In this document: in pieces, positions 38,112-49,522 of the stretch
Layout of the letters: the number at the start of each line of letters is the position of its first letter
How positions within the stretch are numbered: position 1 is the first letter of the stretch
Translations under genes and position numbers: made by a program
Notes under the pieces: model-generated
The model's input: the letters and a program-made list of their open reading frames with translations, nothing else
What the model was told of the DNA's origin: nothing
Database searches by the model: none
Assembly: GCF_024124765.2 (NCBI RefSeq)
Contig: NZ_JAMXSR020000002.1
Coordinates: 519,001 to 583,000 of the forward strand
Direction: 5' to 3'
From: Sphingomonas sp. H160509
Lineage (GTDB): Bacteria > Pseudomonadota > Alphaproteobacteria > Sphingomonadales > Sphingomonadaceae
Length of the DNA stretch: 64,000 nt

Positions 38112-41100
38112 ATGCGATTTGCGAGACTGTGGGCGGCGCTAGCGATCGTCGTCGCGCCGGTTGCCGCGTTCGGGGGCGATACGCCACACGTCACGCTTGC
38201 CACGCCCAACATCTCGGACGGCGCGATCACGCGCTTTACCGTGCGGTTCAGCGACGCGATCGTCCCGCTGGGCGATCCGCGCGCCGCCTCGCCGCTGAAG
38301 GTCGACTGCGCGGTGTCGGGCGAAGGGCGCTGGGTCGATCCGCAGACCTATGTCTGGGACTTCGCGCAAGGCCTGCCCGGCGGAACGCGCTGCACGCTTG
38401 CGACGCGCGAAGGACTCAAAAGCGCGGCGGGCTACGGCGTCGATGCGGAGAGCTTCACCGTCGATGCCGGCGGGCCGATCGCCCGCGCGGTGCTGCCCGG
38501 CGAGGGGCGATATCGAGGAGGACCAGGTGTTCCTGGTCGCCGCGAACATGCTTGCGACGCGTGAATCGATCGCCGCCAACGCCTATTGCGCGGTCGACGG
38601 AATCGGCGAGAAGATCGCGGTGGACGTGCTCGCGCCAGATTTGCCGGGCAAGCTGCTCGCCGGGTTGGGAAGCAACTACTCGGTCACCAATTTTCTCGAA
38701 AGCGCCGGGCTGCCCAAGACGGTCCCCGCCGACACCGCATCGCGCCAGCGTGCGCTGGCCGGCATTACGGCGGTAAAATGCCGGCGCCCCCTGCCGCCGG
38801 GCCGCGACATGGCGCTGGTGTGGGGCGCGAACATCGCCAGTGCAGGCGGCAAGCTCGCCGGCGCCGATCAGCGTTTCGACTTTACCGTTCGGAAACCCTT
38901 CACCGCGCGGTTCGAATGCTCGCGGGTCAACACCGCGGCGGGATGCAGCCCGGTCGAGAAGGCGTATCTGCGGTTCTCCGCGCCCGTGCCGATGAGTGCG
39001 GCGACGCAGGTTCGGCTGACGCTCGCCGATGGCAAGTCGATCGCGCCCGTGTTCAGCGACGAGGAGAAGACCCGCGCGACGATCGAGCAGGTCACGTTTG
39101 CCACACCGTTACCCTTTGCGACGCGTGGGACGGTTGCGATCCCCGCCGACCTCAAGGACGAAAGCGGTCGCATCCTCGCCAACCGCGAACGCTTCCCGCT
39201 CGAGGTGAAGTTCGACGAGGCCCCGCCGCTCGTCAAGTTCGCGGCTGATTTCGGGATCCTCGAAGCTAAACAGGGCGGCGTGCTGCCCGTCACCGTCCGC
39301 AACGTCGAGCCTTCGCTGCAAGGCCAGACCGCGGGCATCGGCGGTCAGCGGCTGCGCGTGGGCGGTACCGACGGCGAGATCGCCGCGTGGCTGCGGCGCG
39401 TCGAGGAGGCGGGCAAGACCGACTACCAGACGATCGAGCGCAAGGGTGCCGAGCCGCTCCAGATCAACCATACTGGCGAGAAGCCGCTGCTGTTCGGGAG
39501 CGGTGGCGGCGGGGCAGGGGGGGGGGGGGGGCAGGCGATCCGTTCAAGCTCGACCTGCCGGGCAAGGGCAAGGACTTCGAGGTCGTCGGCCTGCCGCTGG
39601 GCAAGCCCGGCTTCTACGTCGTCGAACTCGCCAGCCCGACGCTGGGCCGTGCGCTGCTCGGTCGCGACGTGCCGCGCTATGTTGCGAGCGCCGCGCTGGT
39701 CACCGACCTCGCGGTGCATTTCGAATGGGGGCGCGATCGCTCGCTCGCCTGGGTCACGCGGCTGTCGACGGGCAAGCCGGTGGTGAACGCCGTCGTGCAG
39801 GTCAGCGACAGTTGCACCGGCAAGCCGCTCGCACGCGGCGCAACCGACAAGAGCGGCGGACTGATGGTCGCGCGCGGCCTCCCCGAACCCGAGACCTATG
39901 GCAGTTGCAAGGGCGAGGGCTCGCCGCATCCGTTGATGATCTCGGCGCGCAGCGGCGACGATTTCAGCTTCACGCTGACCGACTGGGGTGAGGGCATCCG
40001 GCCGTTCGACTTTGACCTGTCCTATGGCTATTCGGCGGCGACCGACATCATCCACACCGTGTTCGATCGCGCTCTGGTCCGCCAGGGCGAGACGATCCAC
40101 ATGAAGCACATCCTTCGTCGTCCCGACGCGCGCGGCTTTTCGTTGGCGCCCGGCTTTACGGGCACGCTCCGGCTGTCGCATCGCGGTTCCGACACGCAGT
40201 TCGAGATGCCCGTGACGATCGATGCGAATGGCACCGGCGAAACCGTCTGGACCGCGCCGAAGGGCGCGCCAATGGGCGATTATGACCTCGTTTTCGTGGT
40301 GGGAGACAAAACGACGGAATCCGCGCAGTCGTTCAAAGTGGACGAATATCGGCTGCCGACGATGCGCGCGAGCGTGACCGGGCCGAAGACCGCACTCGTA
40401 AAACCGCGCACTGCGCAGCTCGATCTGTTCGCCGGCTATCTTTCGGGCGGTGGCGCACCTGGCCTGCCCGTCGATGTCCGCATCGGCTGGTTCGCACACA
40501 GCGCTACGCCTGACGGATACGACAAATACAGCTTCGGCGGCGAACCGATCACGGAGGGCGTCAAGCCGCTCGACGGCGAAGGCGAGGATGCGAAAACCCC
40601 GCTGCCCCCCACCCAGATGCTCCCCGCAACACTCGGCAGCGACGGCACGCGCCGGATGACAGTCGACATGCCGCGAACGCTGCCCGGCACGACCGATATG
40701 CAGGTCGAGATGGATTACCGCGATGCCAATGGCGAGACGCTGACCGCCTCGAAATCGATCCCGATCTACGCCTCGGGCGTGCAACTTGGCGTCGCTACCG
40801 ATGGCTGGATGATGCGCGTGGACGATCTGCGGCTGCGCTTCGTCGCGCTTGATACCGACGGCAAGCCGATCAAGGGGCAGAAGCTGTCGGTCGCGCTCTA
40901 CAGTCGCCAGATCCTGACCGCGCGGCGGCGGCTGATCGGCGGGTTCTACGCCTATGACAACCGGATGCGGACGACCAAGCTGTCGGCCTCGTGCAGCGCC
41001 ACCACTGATGCGCAGGGGCTCGCGCAGTGCAAGGCGGATCCAGGCGTGTCGGGCGAAATCTACGCGGTCGTCACCACCACCGATGCCGAAGGCAACGTCG

Positions 41101-43874
41101 CGCGCGCGGTGAAGTCGGTGTGGCTCGCCGGGAACGACGACGGGTGGTTCGGCGGCGATAATGGCGACCGGATGGATGTCGTTCCCGAGAAGCTCACCTA
41201 TGCGTCGGGCGAGACCGCGCGGTTCCAGGTACGGATGCCGTTCCGCTCGGCGACCGCGCTGGTCAGCGTCGAGCGCGAGGGGGTGTTGTCGAGCTTCGTG
41301 ACCGAATTGTCGGGCAAGGACCCGGTGATCGAGGTGCCGATGGACGCCGCCTATGCGCCCGACGTCTATGTCTCGGTGCTGGTCGTGCGCGGCCGTGTCG
41401 AGAGCGGGTTCTGGAGCTGGATCCACCGGATCGCGCGGACGCTCGGGCTGTCGGATACGCCCGAGGACGCCGCCGAGCCGACCGCGCTGGTCGATCTCGC
41501 CAAGCCCGCCTACCGCCTCGGGATCGCCAAGGTGAAGGTCGGCTGGGAGGGCCATACGCTCGCCGTCGCGGTCAAGGCGGACCGCGAACGTTACGCGCCG
41601 CGCGCGACGGCCAATGTCGCGATCCAGGTGCGGAAGCCCGATGGCAGCCCGGCACGCGAGGCCGATGTCGCGTTCGCCGCGGTCGATCAGGCGTTGCTGC
41701 AACTCGCACCGAACGACAGCTGGAACATCCTTGACGCGATGATGGGCGATCGCCCGCTGTCCGTCCTGACCGCGACCGCGCAGATGCAGGTCGTCGGCAA
41801 GCGGCATTATGGACGCAAGGCACTTGAAGCGGGTGGCGGCGGTGGCGGCGGCGACCTGTCGGGGCTCAACCGCGAGAATTTCCAGCCGGTGCTGCTGTGG
41901 AAGGGCCATGTCCCGCTCGATGCGCAGGGGCGTGCGCGCGTGTCCGTGCCGCTGTCGGATGCGCTGTCGTCGTTCAAGCTGGTCGCGATCGCCACCGATG
42001 GTGCGCAGGCGTTCGGCACCGGCAGCACCGACATCCGTACCGCGCAGGATCTGTCGCTCTATGCCGGGATGCCGCCGCTGGTCCGCTCGGGCGATTTCTA
42101 CGGCGCGCGGTTCACGCTGCGCAACGGATCGGACCGTGCGATGACGGTCACGGCGAACGTCGACGTCTTCCCACGGATCGCACAAGGCAAGCCGCTGACC
42201 GTCACCATTCCCGCGGGTGGGGCGGCACCGGTGGCGTGGAACCTCACCGCGCCGTCCGGAGTCGATACGCTGCGCTGGACGGTGCGCGCGAGGAGTAACG
42301 ACGGCCGCGCGACCGATCAGGTTACGGTGACGCAGGACGTCATCCCCGCGGTGCCGACCGAGATCTGGGCGGCGACGCTCGCGCAGGTCGGGGAGAATAC
42401 GCTGATCCCGATCGCGCCGCCGATGGGGGCACTGCCGGGTCGCGGCAGTGTCGACATCCGCCTTGCCGATACGCTGGCGCCGTCGCTCGCCGGGGTCCGC
42501 GACTATATGAGCCGCTATCCGTTCAACTGTTTCGAACAGCGGCTGTCGCGGATCGTCGTGCTTGGCGACATGGCGGGCTGGGCGACGCTGGCGGGCGAGA
42601 TCCCGACCTATCAGGCGCCCGATGGGCTGCTCCGGTATTTCCCCGGCGACAGCCTGCAGGGGTCGGAGGCGCTGACCGCCTATGTCCTGTCGATGACGGG
42701 CGCGGCGAACCTGTCGCTGCCGCCGGTCCAGCGCGCGCGGATGATCGAGGCTATGAAGGCAGTGCTCGACGGGCGCTTGCGGCATGAGGATTATGGCGAC
42801 GTCCGCCTGACCAAGGTCGCCGCGCTGGCGGCCTTGGCGCGGCAGGGCGAAGCGACGGCGGCGATGTTCGGCCAGATCGGCATGACGCCCGCGGAGATGC
42901 CGACCGCGAGCCTTGCCGACTATATCACCGCGCTGACGGCGATCCCTGGTGCGTGGACCGAAGCGAAGGCGCAGGCCGAGGCGGTGTTGCGCACGCGCCT
43001 CGTGTTCGAGGGCACGCGGCTCGATCTGTCGGACTCGGCCAACGCGTCGTGGTGGCTGATGTCGTCGGCGGACGAGGCGGCGAACAAGGCGACCGCGGCG
43101 GTGCTCGGGCGGCCGGGTTGGCAGGACGATGCGCCGCGCCTGATGGTCGGCACGGCGTTGCGCCAGTCGCGCGGGCATTGGGATACGACCACCGCCAACG
43201 CCTGGGGTGCGATCGCCGCGCGGCGGTTCGCGCAGGTCTATCCGGCGCAGGCGGTCACGGGCACGACGATGCTGTCCTACGCAGGGCGGAGCGTCGCACG
43301 CGGCTGGCCGATGGCGGAACCCGCGCGGACGGTATCGTTCCCGCTGGCCGCCGCCGGACCATTGCGGTTGGCGCAAGGCGGCGGGGCCGGGCCGTGGGCG
43401 ACCGTGTCGATCTCGGCGGCGGTGCCGCTGCGGCAACCGCTGTTCGCCGGCTATCGCCTGACGCGCAAAGTCGATGTCGTGCAGGCGCGCAACCCAGGGC
43501 GGCTGACGACGGGCGACGTGCTCCGCGTGACGCTGTCGGTCGAGGCGAGCGCCGAGCGCAACTGGGTCGCGATCAGCGATCCGGTGCCCGCCGGCGCGAC
43601 GGTGATCGGCGATCTCGGCGGCCAGTCGCAACTGCTCCAGCAGGGCGGCGCCAGCGACGGCGAGGGCGGCGGTCCGAGCTACGTCGAACGCGGACGCGAT
43701 ACGTGGCGCGCCTATTTCGCCTGGCTGCCCAAGGGGACCACTACCGTGACGTACACGCTGCGGCTCAACGGCGCCGGCCGGTTCCAGATGCCGCCTAGCC
43801 GAGTCGAAGCGATGTATTCGCCCGCAATTCGCGCGGCGGTGCCGAACCAGACGATGGTCGTCGCGGATCGATGA
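38112..43874 (+). CDS. Bacterial alpha-2-macroglobulin, thioester type (two frameshifts)
   Basis: Periplasmic protease trap of about 1919 residues, encoded directly before pbpC as in many bacteria. The start MRFARLWAALAIVVAPVAAF at 38112 is a signal peptide without a lipobox cysteine. Tandem MG beta domains follow (DPQTYVWDFAQGLPG, then KAYLRFSAPVPMS, SFKVDEYRLPTMRASV). The thioester motif is CFEQ in YPFNCFEQRLSRI near residue 1472, a CxEQ form. Shift one: remove one G from GGGG at 38504-38507. Shift two lies in a 15-G run at 39517-39531; two fewer or one more G restores DPFKLDLPGKGKDFEVVGLP. Its stop overlaps the pbpC ATG. The proposed role is to trap invading proteases when the cell wall is breached, with PbpC repairing peptidoglycan. 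Confidence 0.88.
39517..39531 (+). repeat. 15-G homopolymer inside the macroglobulin gene
   Basis: Fifteen consecutive G follow GGCGGGGCA, within a glycine-rich linker of the macroglobulin. This is by far the longest homopolymer in the window. As written it puts the downstream 1450 or so codons out of frame. Runs of 13 or 16 G would be in frame. It may be a slippage (phase-variation) tract or a base-calling artefact. Confidence 0.6.
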
Positions 43875-45979
43875 AGCAGCGCGCGGCGCTTGTCGGATTG
43901 CTGGTGCTGATCCTGGCCGCGGTCGGGTTCGACTGGGCGACATTCCCGCCGCCGCTGCCGGGCTATGCGCAGGTGCGCGCTGCGTGGAAGCCGTCGGAGG
44001 CGTGGCTGTACGATCGCCACGGCGTGCTGATCGACAGCGCGCGCGTCAATTTCGCCGCGCGTCGGCTGGCGTGGGTACCGCTCGACCAGATCGCGCCGGT
44101 CGTGCCCACCACCGTCGTCGCGGCGGAGGACGTCCGCTTCCGCAGCCATGGCGGGATCGATTGGCTGGCGATCCTCGGATCGATCCGGTCGCGCACGAAG
44201 GGCGAGCGGGGCAGGGGGGCGAGTACACTCTCGATGCAGGTCGCCGCGTTCCTGTCGCCGACGCTCGCAATGCCCGGTGCGCGCGGCTGGCGCGACAAGC
44301 TCCGTCAGATGCGCGCGGCCCGATCGCTGGAGATGACCTGGAGCAAGGACCAGATCCTCGAGGCTTACCTGAACCTCGCACCGTTCCGCGGCGAGGCGCA
44401 GGGGATCGGTGCGGCGGCGCTGTCGCTGTTCGGCAAGACCCCCCGCGGCGATGGCGCGCGACGATGCGCTGCTGCTGACCGCGCTGCTCCCCGATCCGCA
44501 GGCGCCCGCCCCTCGCATCGCCACGCGGGCCTGCCGATTGGGGGGGCGCGGGCGACTGTACGCGGTTCGCGAGCGAGGCCGCGTCGATGCTCGGGCCGGT
44601 GCGGACGCTGGCGCTCGATCCGGGCCTCGCGCCGCATCTCGCCGATCGCCTGCTGACCAAGCCCGGCCTGCGGATCACCACTACGCTCGATGCCGCACTG
44701 CAGCGCACGGTTGCCGCCGCGCTGCGTCGCCAACTGCTCGGGCTTGGCGGATCGCGCGCGCGCGACGGTTCCGCGGTGGTGATCGACAATGCGAGCGGCG
44801 ACGTGCTTGCCTATGTCGGCGGGATCGGCGGCGCATCGACCGCCCCCCGCGGTCGACGCCGCCAACGCCTATCGCCAGGCCGGATCGACGCTGAAACCGT
44901 TCCTTTACGCGCAGGCAATCGAGCGCGGATACCTGACCCCGGCGTCGGTACTCGACGATTCCCCCGTGCAGCTCGATACCGCGTCGGGGCTGTACGTCCC
45001 GCAGAACTACGATCGCGGGTTCAAGGGACGCGTATCGGTGCGCAGCGCATTGGCAGGGTCGCTCAACGTGCCCGCGGTGCGGACGCTGCTGCTGGTCGGG
45101 GTCGAACCGTTCCGCGATCGGCTGTGGGATACGGGCTATCGTGGCCTCGTCGAGGACGGAGATTATTACGGGTTCAGCCTCGCGCTCGGATCGGCCGAGG
45201 TGACGCTGCTCGAACAGGCCGACGCATACCGGTCGCTCGCGAATGGCGGGCGCTGGTCGCCGCTGCGGCTCACCGCCGACGCTCCCCGCGGCACACCCCG
45301 CCCGGTCACGACCCAAGCCGCAGCCTGGATCGTCGCAGACATGATGGCCGACCCCAACGCCCGCGCCGCTACCTTCGGCCTCGATTCGGCACTACGCCTG
45401 CCGTTCTGGACCGCGGTGAAGACTGGGACCTCGAAAGGCATGCGCGACAATTGGTGCGTCGGATTCTCGCGCCGCTATACGGTTGCGGTCTGGGTCGGGA
45501 ACGTCGAGGGCGACCCGATGCGCGCGGTCTCCGGCACCAGTGGCGCGGCGCCGGTCTGGCGCGACGTCATGCTGGCGCTCGGACGCGACGACGAACGCGG
45601 GCCGCCCATGCCCGCCGGCGTCGAACGCCGCCGCATCGCGTTTGCCGATGCGATCGAGCAACCCCGCATCGAATATTTCCTCCACGGTACCGGCCAGTCG
45701 CTGATCGCCGCCGCGCCAGCCACTGCGCGCCGCGCCCGGATCGTCAATCCCGCTTCGGGCAGCGTCTACGCGATCGACCCCGACATTCCCGCCGACCGCC
45801 AGCGCCTCGCGATCGAGACCACCGGCGACGTTCGCGCCCACCACGTGTTCCTCGACAACCGCGACCTCGGCCCCGCCGCTCAGCAACTGCTGTTCTTCGC
45901 GCCTCCGGGACGGCACCGATTGCGGCTCGTCGACGCAGCCGGTCGCGCCACGGACCAGGTGATCGTCACGATCCGCTGA
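43871..45979 (+). CDS. pbpC: Penicillin-binding protein 1C (three frameshifts)
   Basis: Bifunctional class A penicillin-binding protein of the PBP1C type, about 701 residues. An N-terminal membrane anchor (ALVGLLVLILAAVGF) is followed by the GT51 glycosyltransferase (AAEDVRFRSHGGIDW and RGASTLSMQVA) and the transpeptidase with GSTLK (Ser near residue 337), SLN and KTGTS. The C-terminus is the PBP1C-specific beta domain (IVNPASGSVYAIDPDIP). Each shift is one extra base: C6 at 44439-44444, G7 at 44540-44546, C6 at 44843-44848. Repair keeps TPAAMARDDALL, GAGDCTRF and TAPAVDAANAYRQAGS. The ATG overlaps the macroglobulin stop in ATGA, so the two are translated together. Confidence 0.92.
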
Positions 45980-46290
45980 GCGGGACCGTTCGTTTTTCTC
46001 CGCCAGGTCAGCGAACGGCGGTTGAGGACGGCAAGATCCACCTCTCCGGCAAGCGCTGCCTTGGCCAGCTCAATGGCGCGGTCCAACAGTGCGCGGTCGG
46101 CGTGCGCGTAGGCGGGGCGGGCTGGTATGCGGTCATACCATACGCCGTCGCACGCATTGTCGAGGAAGATGCGCTGGAAGCAATGATCCGCCACGACCGG
46201 CCAGCGGCGTGTACGCGCCACCGCCGGCAAGCTCTCGCGGGTAAGTTTCAGCCATCGAGCTTCGGCAGCAGAACGGTCTTCGGACTCCAT
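45880..46290 (-). CDS. Hypothetical protein, about 110-136 aa, convergent with pbpC
   Basis: The segment AVARTRRWPVVADHCFQRIFLD, then WYDRIPARPAYAHADRALLDRAI and VLNRRSLTWRRK, reads like a real conserved protein (charged, Trp-rich). I believe similar short proteins occur in alphaproteobacteria, but I cannot name the family. The ATG at 46290 has no good ribosome site. As written the frame runs to 45880, 100 bases into the 3' end of pbpC. Loss of one A from the AAAAA (plus-strand TTTTT near 45993) would instead end it as RKRTVPLSGS at 45966, close to the pbpC stop. It fills most of the 367-base gap between pbpC and the GH84 gene. Confidence 0.5.
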   Translation of the reverse strand: MESEDRSAAEARWLKLTRESLPAVARTRRWPVVADHCFQRIFLDNACDGVWYDRIPARPAYAHADRALLDRAIELAKAALAGEVDLAVLNRRSLTWRRKTNGPAQRIVTITWSVARPAASTSRNRCRPGGAKNSSC

Positions 46291-46347
46291 TCGGTCGGAA
46301 CGATCGAAACCCGAGAAGGTCGCGCCGTCCGCTACCGGATCGATCGG

Positions 46348-48330
46348 TCACCGCTCGGCGGCGGTCGAAGCGTTGCCGCTGCGGTCGAACACGATCAGCG
46401 TCGGCGCGTCGGCAACGAACGTGTCGAGCACCCCGTCGGCGATCTTGATTGGCCCGTCGAACCGCGTCGCGCCGGAAATGCTCTGGATCGCCGCAGCTTC
46501 GGCGGCCATCCGCTTGGCATCGGCGAAATACCGTCCCGCGGCGCTGCTGCCGTGATCGGCCGCGTCGAGGCCTGCCGCCGTCAACTGGAGCGCACGTCCC
46601 CAACGCTGCATCGCGTCCAGCCACGGCCGCGACTGTGCCGCGAAACCCGGATCGACCGTGCCGGACCGGATGATGTCAGGCGCATTCGTGATCTCGTTGG
46701 CACGCGCGGTCAGGTCCGCAATGGCTTTGCGCCGCGCCGCCGCATCGCCGCCGGCCAGCGCCTCCCGCACGCGGTCCAGCGTCGCCTTCAATCGCGGCGC
46801 CTGCTCCTGCCAGGGCTGGCTGCCGAAGGTCGGTGCCATGTGCTGCGTATCGAAGAACGTCAGCAGCGCCGCGGTTGCGCGCTCGTCGCCGCCCGCCAGT
46901 TCCCGCGCCGAGAAATGCCATGTCCGTTGCGCATCATACGCCTTGTCGTTCCAGCCGAACGCGGCGACGCCGGTCACCGCCGGGCGGCTAGGGGCCTCCT
47001 GGTTCATCGGGTTCGAAAGGATGCCGGTCAGCTCGCCCGACAGCCCCGCCTCGCGCCGCGTATAGGGCGCCATCAACAGCCGACCCGTGGTCTGCGCATA
47101 ATCGTTGACCGGATAATTGTCCCACAACAGCGTCTTGCGACCGAACGCCTTGGTCGCTGCCTTGGCGTCGGGGATCGAGATCGCCGGCGGCACGACGTCG
47201 GTACCGGTCCACTGCACGACGATCCGCGGATCGAGATGCTTCCGGAGCGCCGCCTTGTACGGCGTTTCCTTGGCATCGTAATACTCCGTCGGCACCATGA
47301 TTAGCGCCCGCGCCGACGGGTCCTTGGCCGCGAGGTTGGCCTGCACCGCATTCAGCAATTGCGACTGCGCGATGCCCGCTGCTTCCGCGCCCGACGGACC
47401 GAACGCCGCCTTGTCCTTCTCGCAATTCCACTTGGTGTATTCGATGTCGTCGAGCGCGACGTAGAAGCTGCCGACGCCGATCGATCGCATCGCGTCGAAC
47501 TTGCGCTCCAGCGCCTGCACGTCCGCAGGATCGGAGAAGCAGACCGACGGCCCCGGCGAGACCGCATAGACGAAGTCGACATGGTTCCGCCGCGCCGCCG
47601 TCGCTAGCGTCCCGAGTGCCTTCAGCGTCGCGGCAGGATACGCTTCCCGCCAACGATCGCGCGCGTACGGATCGTCCTTCGGGCTGTAGACATAGGTGTT
47701 CGCCTTGACCGTGGCGAGGAAGTCGAGATGCTTGGTGCGGTCCGCCATCGACCACGGCGCGCCGTAGAATCCCTCGATCGTGCCGCGGATCGGCATTGCC
47801 GGATGATCCTGGATTACCAGCGCCGGGATCGCCGACCGCCGGGCAAGCTGGCGAAACGTCTGTGCGGCATGGAACAGGCCGTCCGCATCGTGCCCGGCCA
47901 GAGTGACGACGCCACCCGATGCCGAAGCAAGGCTCGCGATCGTATAGCCCTCCGTATGGCTGTCGGCCACCGCGCGGCTGCGGGCGAGCGCATCGCGGAC
48001 GATCGGTGAGGCGGCGGTCCCGAGTACGACATACGTCCCGCCGATGACCGAGGGCAGACGTCGGGCGGTCATGATCGTCTCCACACCCGATGTCGTGAGG
48101 ATGCTGCGGACGAGCGCGATCGTGTCGGGATCGACGCCCGGCGCTGCGATCAGCGATACCGAACGCCCGACCTCGATCGTCCCAGACCCGAGCTCGATCG
48201 AGGTCGGCATGGGGAACAGTGCGGGCATCGTCACTGGACCAGCCGAAGCCGATCCCGCGACGAGACTAGCCAGGCTCGCGGCAACCATCAGCGAGGGCAC
48301 GAGGCCGAACTTGCCAATCTGTCGCGTCAT
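46348..48330 (-). CDS. Secreted GH84 beta-N-acetylglucosaminidase family protein
   Basis: About 660 residues. A signal peptide (SLMVAASLASLVAGSASA) is followed by a GH20b-like N-domain (LFPMPTSIELGSG, then GYTIASLASASGGVVTLAG). The GH84 barrel shows RGTIEGFYGAPWS, TYVYSPKDDPYARDRWRE and the catalytic Asp pair in YVALDDIEYTKW, then LLWDNYPVNDY. A helical C-terminal domain follows, containing GVAAFGWNDKAYD. Enzymes of this family cut N-acetylglucosamine from glycoproteins or chitin-like chains with substrate-assisted catalysis. ATG at 48330 (MTRQIGKFG) has GGAG upstream; an ATG six codons earlier is possible. It would act in the periplasm or outside, perhaps in scavenging of amino sugars. Confidence 0.88.
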   Translation of the reverse strand: MTRQIGKFGLVPSLMVAASLASLVAGSASAGPVTMPALFPMPTSIELGSGTIEVGRSVSLIAAPGVDPDTIALVRSILTTSGVETIMTARRLPSVIGGTYVVLGTAASPIVRDALARSRAVADSHTEGYTIASLASASGGVVTLAGHDADGLFHAAQTFRQLARRSAIPALVIQDHPAMPIRGTIEGFYGAPWSMADRTKHLDFLATVKANTYVYSPKDDPYARDRWREAYPAATLKALGTLATAARRNHVDFVYAVSPGPSVCFSDPADVQALERKFDAMRSIGVGSFYVALDDIEYTKWNCEKDKAAFGPSGAEAAGIAQSQLLNAVQANLAAKDPSARALIMVPTEYYDAKETPYKAALRKHLDPRIVVQWTGTDVVPPAISIPDAKAATKAFGRKTLLWDNYPVNDYAQTTGRLLMAPYTRREAGLSGELTGILSNPMNQEAPSRPAVTGVAAFGWNDKAYDAQRTWHFSARELAGGDERATAALLTFFDTQHMAPTFGSQPWQEQAPRLKATLDRVREALAGGDAAARRKAIADLTARANEITNAPDIIRSGTVDPGFAAQSRPWLDAMQRWGRALQLTAAGLDAADHGSSAAGRYFADAKRMAAEAAAIQSISGATRFDGPIKIADGVLDTFVADAPTLIVFDRSGNASTAAER

Positions 48331-48411
48331 GCTCGTCTCCGGTATCATAATGGTATTATGACCCAGGGGATACGATAGCGGCGGGACGACCGCAACCCGT
48401 ACGGAAACCCC

Positions 48412-49440
48412 TCAGCGGCTGGCGAGCATCGCCGCCATCTTCGGCCGGACGCCGACCCCGTCGAGCTTGTAGCTGACCATCACGCCGATATGGTCGGACA
48501 ACATGGTCTGGTCGCCAGCCCGACCGAATGGCGCACTAACGGCGGTTGGTTTCACCGACAGCGCATCCGACGCCCGGTACATCAGCCAGTCCTTGGCACG
48601 ACCGGTCGAGGTCGCCACGTCGGCGGCTTGCGTCACCAGGCATGTCGGGGTCGACCGGCACCGCTGCTCGCCGCCCGTCAGCGGCATCGCCCCGCCGAAC
48701 ATGTGCTGCGCGAAATACGCGCGGCGCCCGATATCCTGCCCGACGTTGAAGTCGCCCGCCACGAGCAGCGTCTCGTGCGGCCGTTCCATCGAGCCGATGA
48801 ACGCGCTCAACAGGTCGATCTGGCGCTTATACGCATAGAGCGCGCGGGGCTCGGATACGCCGGTGGCGCCGTTCGAGTTCAGGTGTGTGTCGATCACCGT
48901 GACCGGTCCGGCCAGTCCGGGAACCGCGATCATCGCCGCCATCGCGCCCTTGTTCGCGAGGCAGTCATAGCCGGCACAGACGGGATAGCTGATCCGCCGC
49001 ACCGCGAGGATCGGATAGTCGGAGAAGATCGCGAGTCCGCTGTCGACATGCTTGCCGACCTGTTCGCCGCGGAACATGCTGCCGGCGGATACGAAGCTGC
49101 GATCGGTCGGCGTTTCGGCCGTCGCGGCGGCGTCGGCGGAAGCACCGAACGCGATGTAGCGATAGCCCGCGGCGGCACCGATCGCCTTCGCGTCGGGCAC
49201 GAACGCTTCCTGCAACGCGACGATCCTCGGCTGGTGCCCGGCGGCTCGCATCGCCTTCAGTTGCGCGGCGATCGCCGACAGCGATGCTGTCCGATCCTCC
49301 GCGATCGGCCAGGGCAGGCCGTGCACATTGTAGGTCATGACCGACACCGTCGATTCCGCCCCGCTCGCGGTTGCAGACGATGCGGTTGCTGCGAGCAGCG
49401 CGAGGGAAGCGGCAAACCGACCGAGACGACGCGAAACCAT
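48412..49440 (-). CDS. Secreted endonuclease/exonuclease/phosphatase-family hydrolase
   Basis: 342 residues with signal peptide (RRLGRFAASLALLAATASSATA). The EEP fold is shown by MTYNVHGLPWP, IVALQEAF (metal Glu), VIDTHLNSNG, VAGDFNVGQD and the C-terminal LSDHIGVMVSY with catalytic Asp-His. Four cysteines in the middle (PVCAGYDCLAN, RCRSTPTCLV) suggest disulfides, which fits export. Exported members include sphingomyelinase-like phosphodiesterases and nucleases; which of these applies here is not visible. ATG at 49440 begins MVSRRLG. It is on the same strand as the GH84 gene, with an 81-base gap. Confidence 0.84.
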   Translation of the reverse strand: MVSRRLGRFAASLALLAATASSATASGAESTVSVMTYNVHGLPWPIAEDRTASLSAIAAQLKAMRAAGHQPRIVALQEAFVPDAKAIGAAAGYRYIAFGASADAAATAETPTDRSFVSAGSMFRGEQVGKHVDSGLAIFSDYPILAVRRISYPVCAGYDCLANKGAMAAMIAVPGLAGPVTVIDTHLNSNGATGVSEPRALYAYKRQIDLLSAFIGSMERPHETLLVAGDFNVGQDIGRRAYFAQHMFGGAMPLTGGEQRCRSTPTCLVTQAADVATSTGRAKDWLMYRASDALSVKPTAVSAPFGRAGDQTMLSDHIGVMVSYKLDGVGVRPKMAAMLASR

Positions 49441-49522
49441 TGGCGATCCAATTTCTGTATGTGCGGGGGAGACGCCACGGTCCGGCCGAAACCGCACCTG
49501 CCCGGGCATATTTATGACGATG

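Noticed and set aside
39423..43943. 1506-codon open frame on the minus strand
   Set aside because: It is the mirror of the macroglobulin gene. Its composition is Arg/His/Asp-rich without domains, as expected from reading GC-rich coding DNA on the opposite strand.
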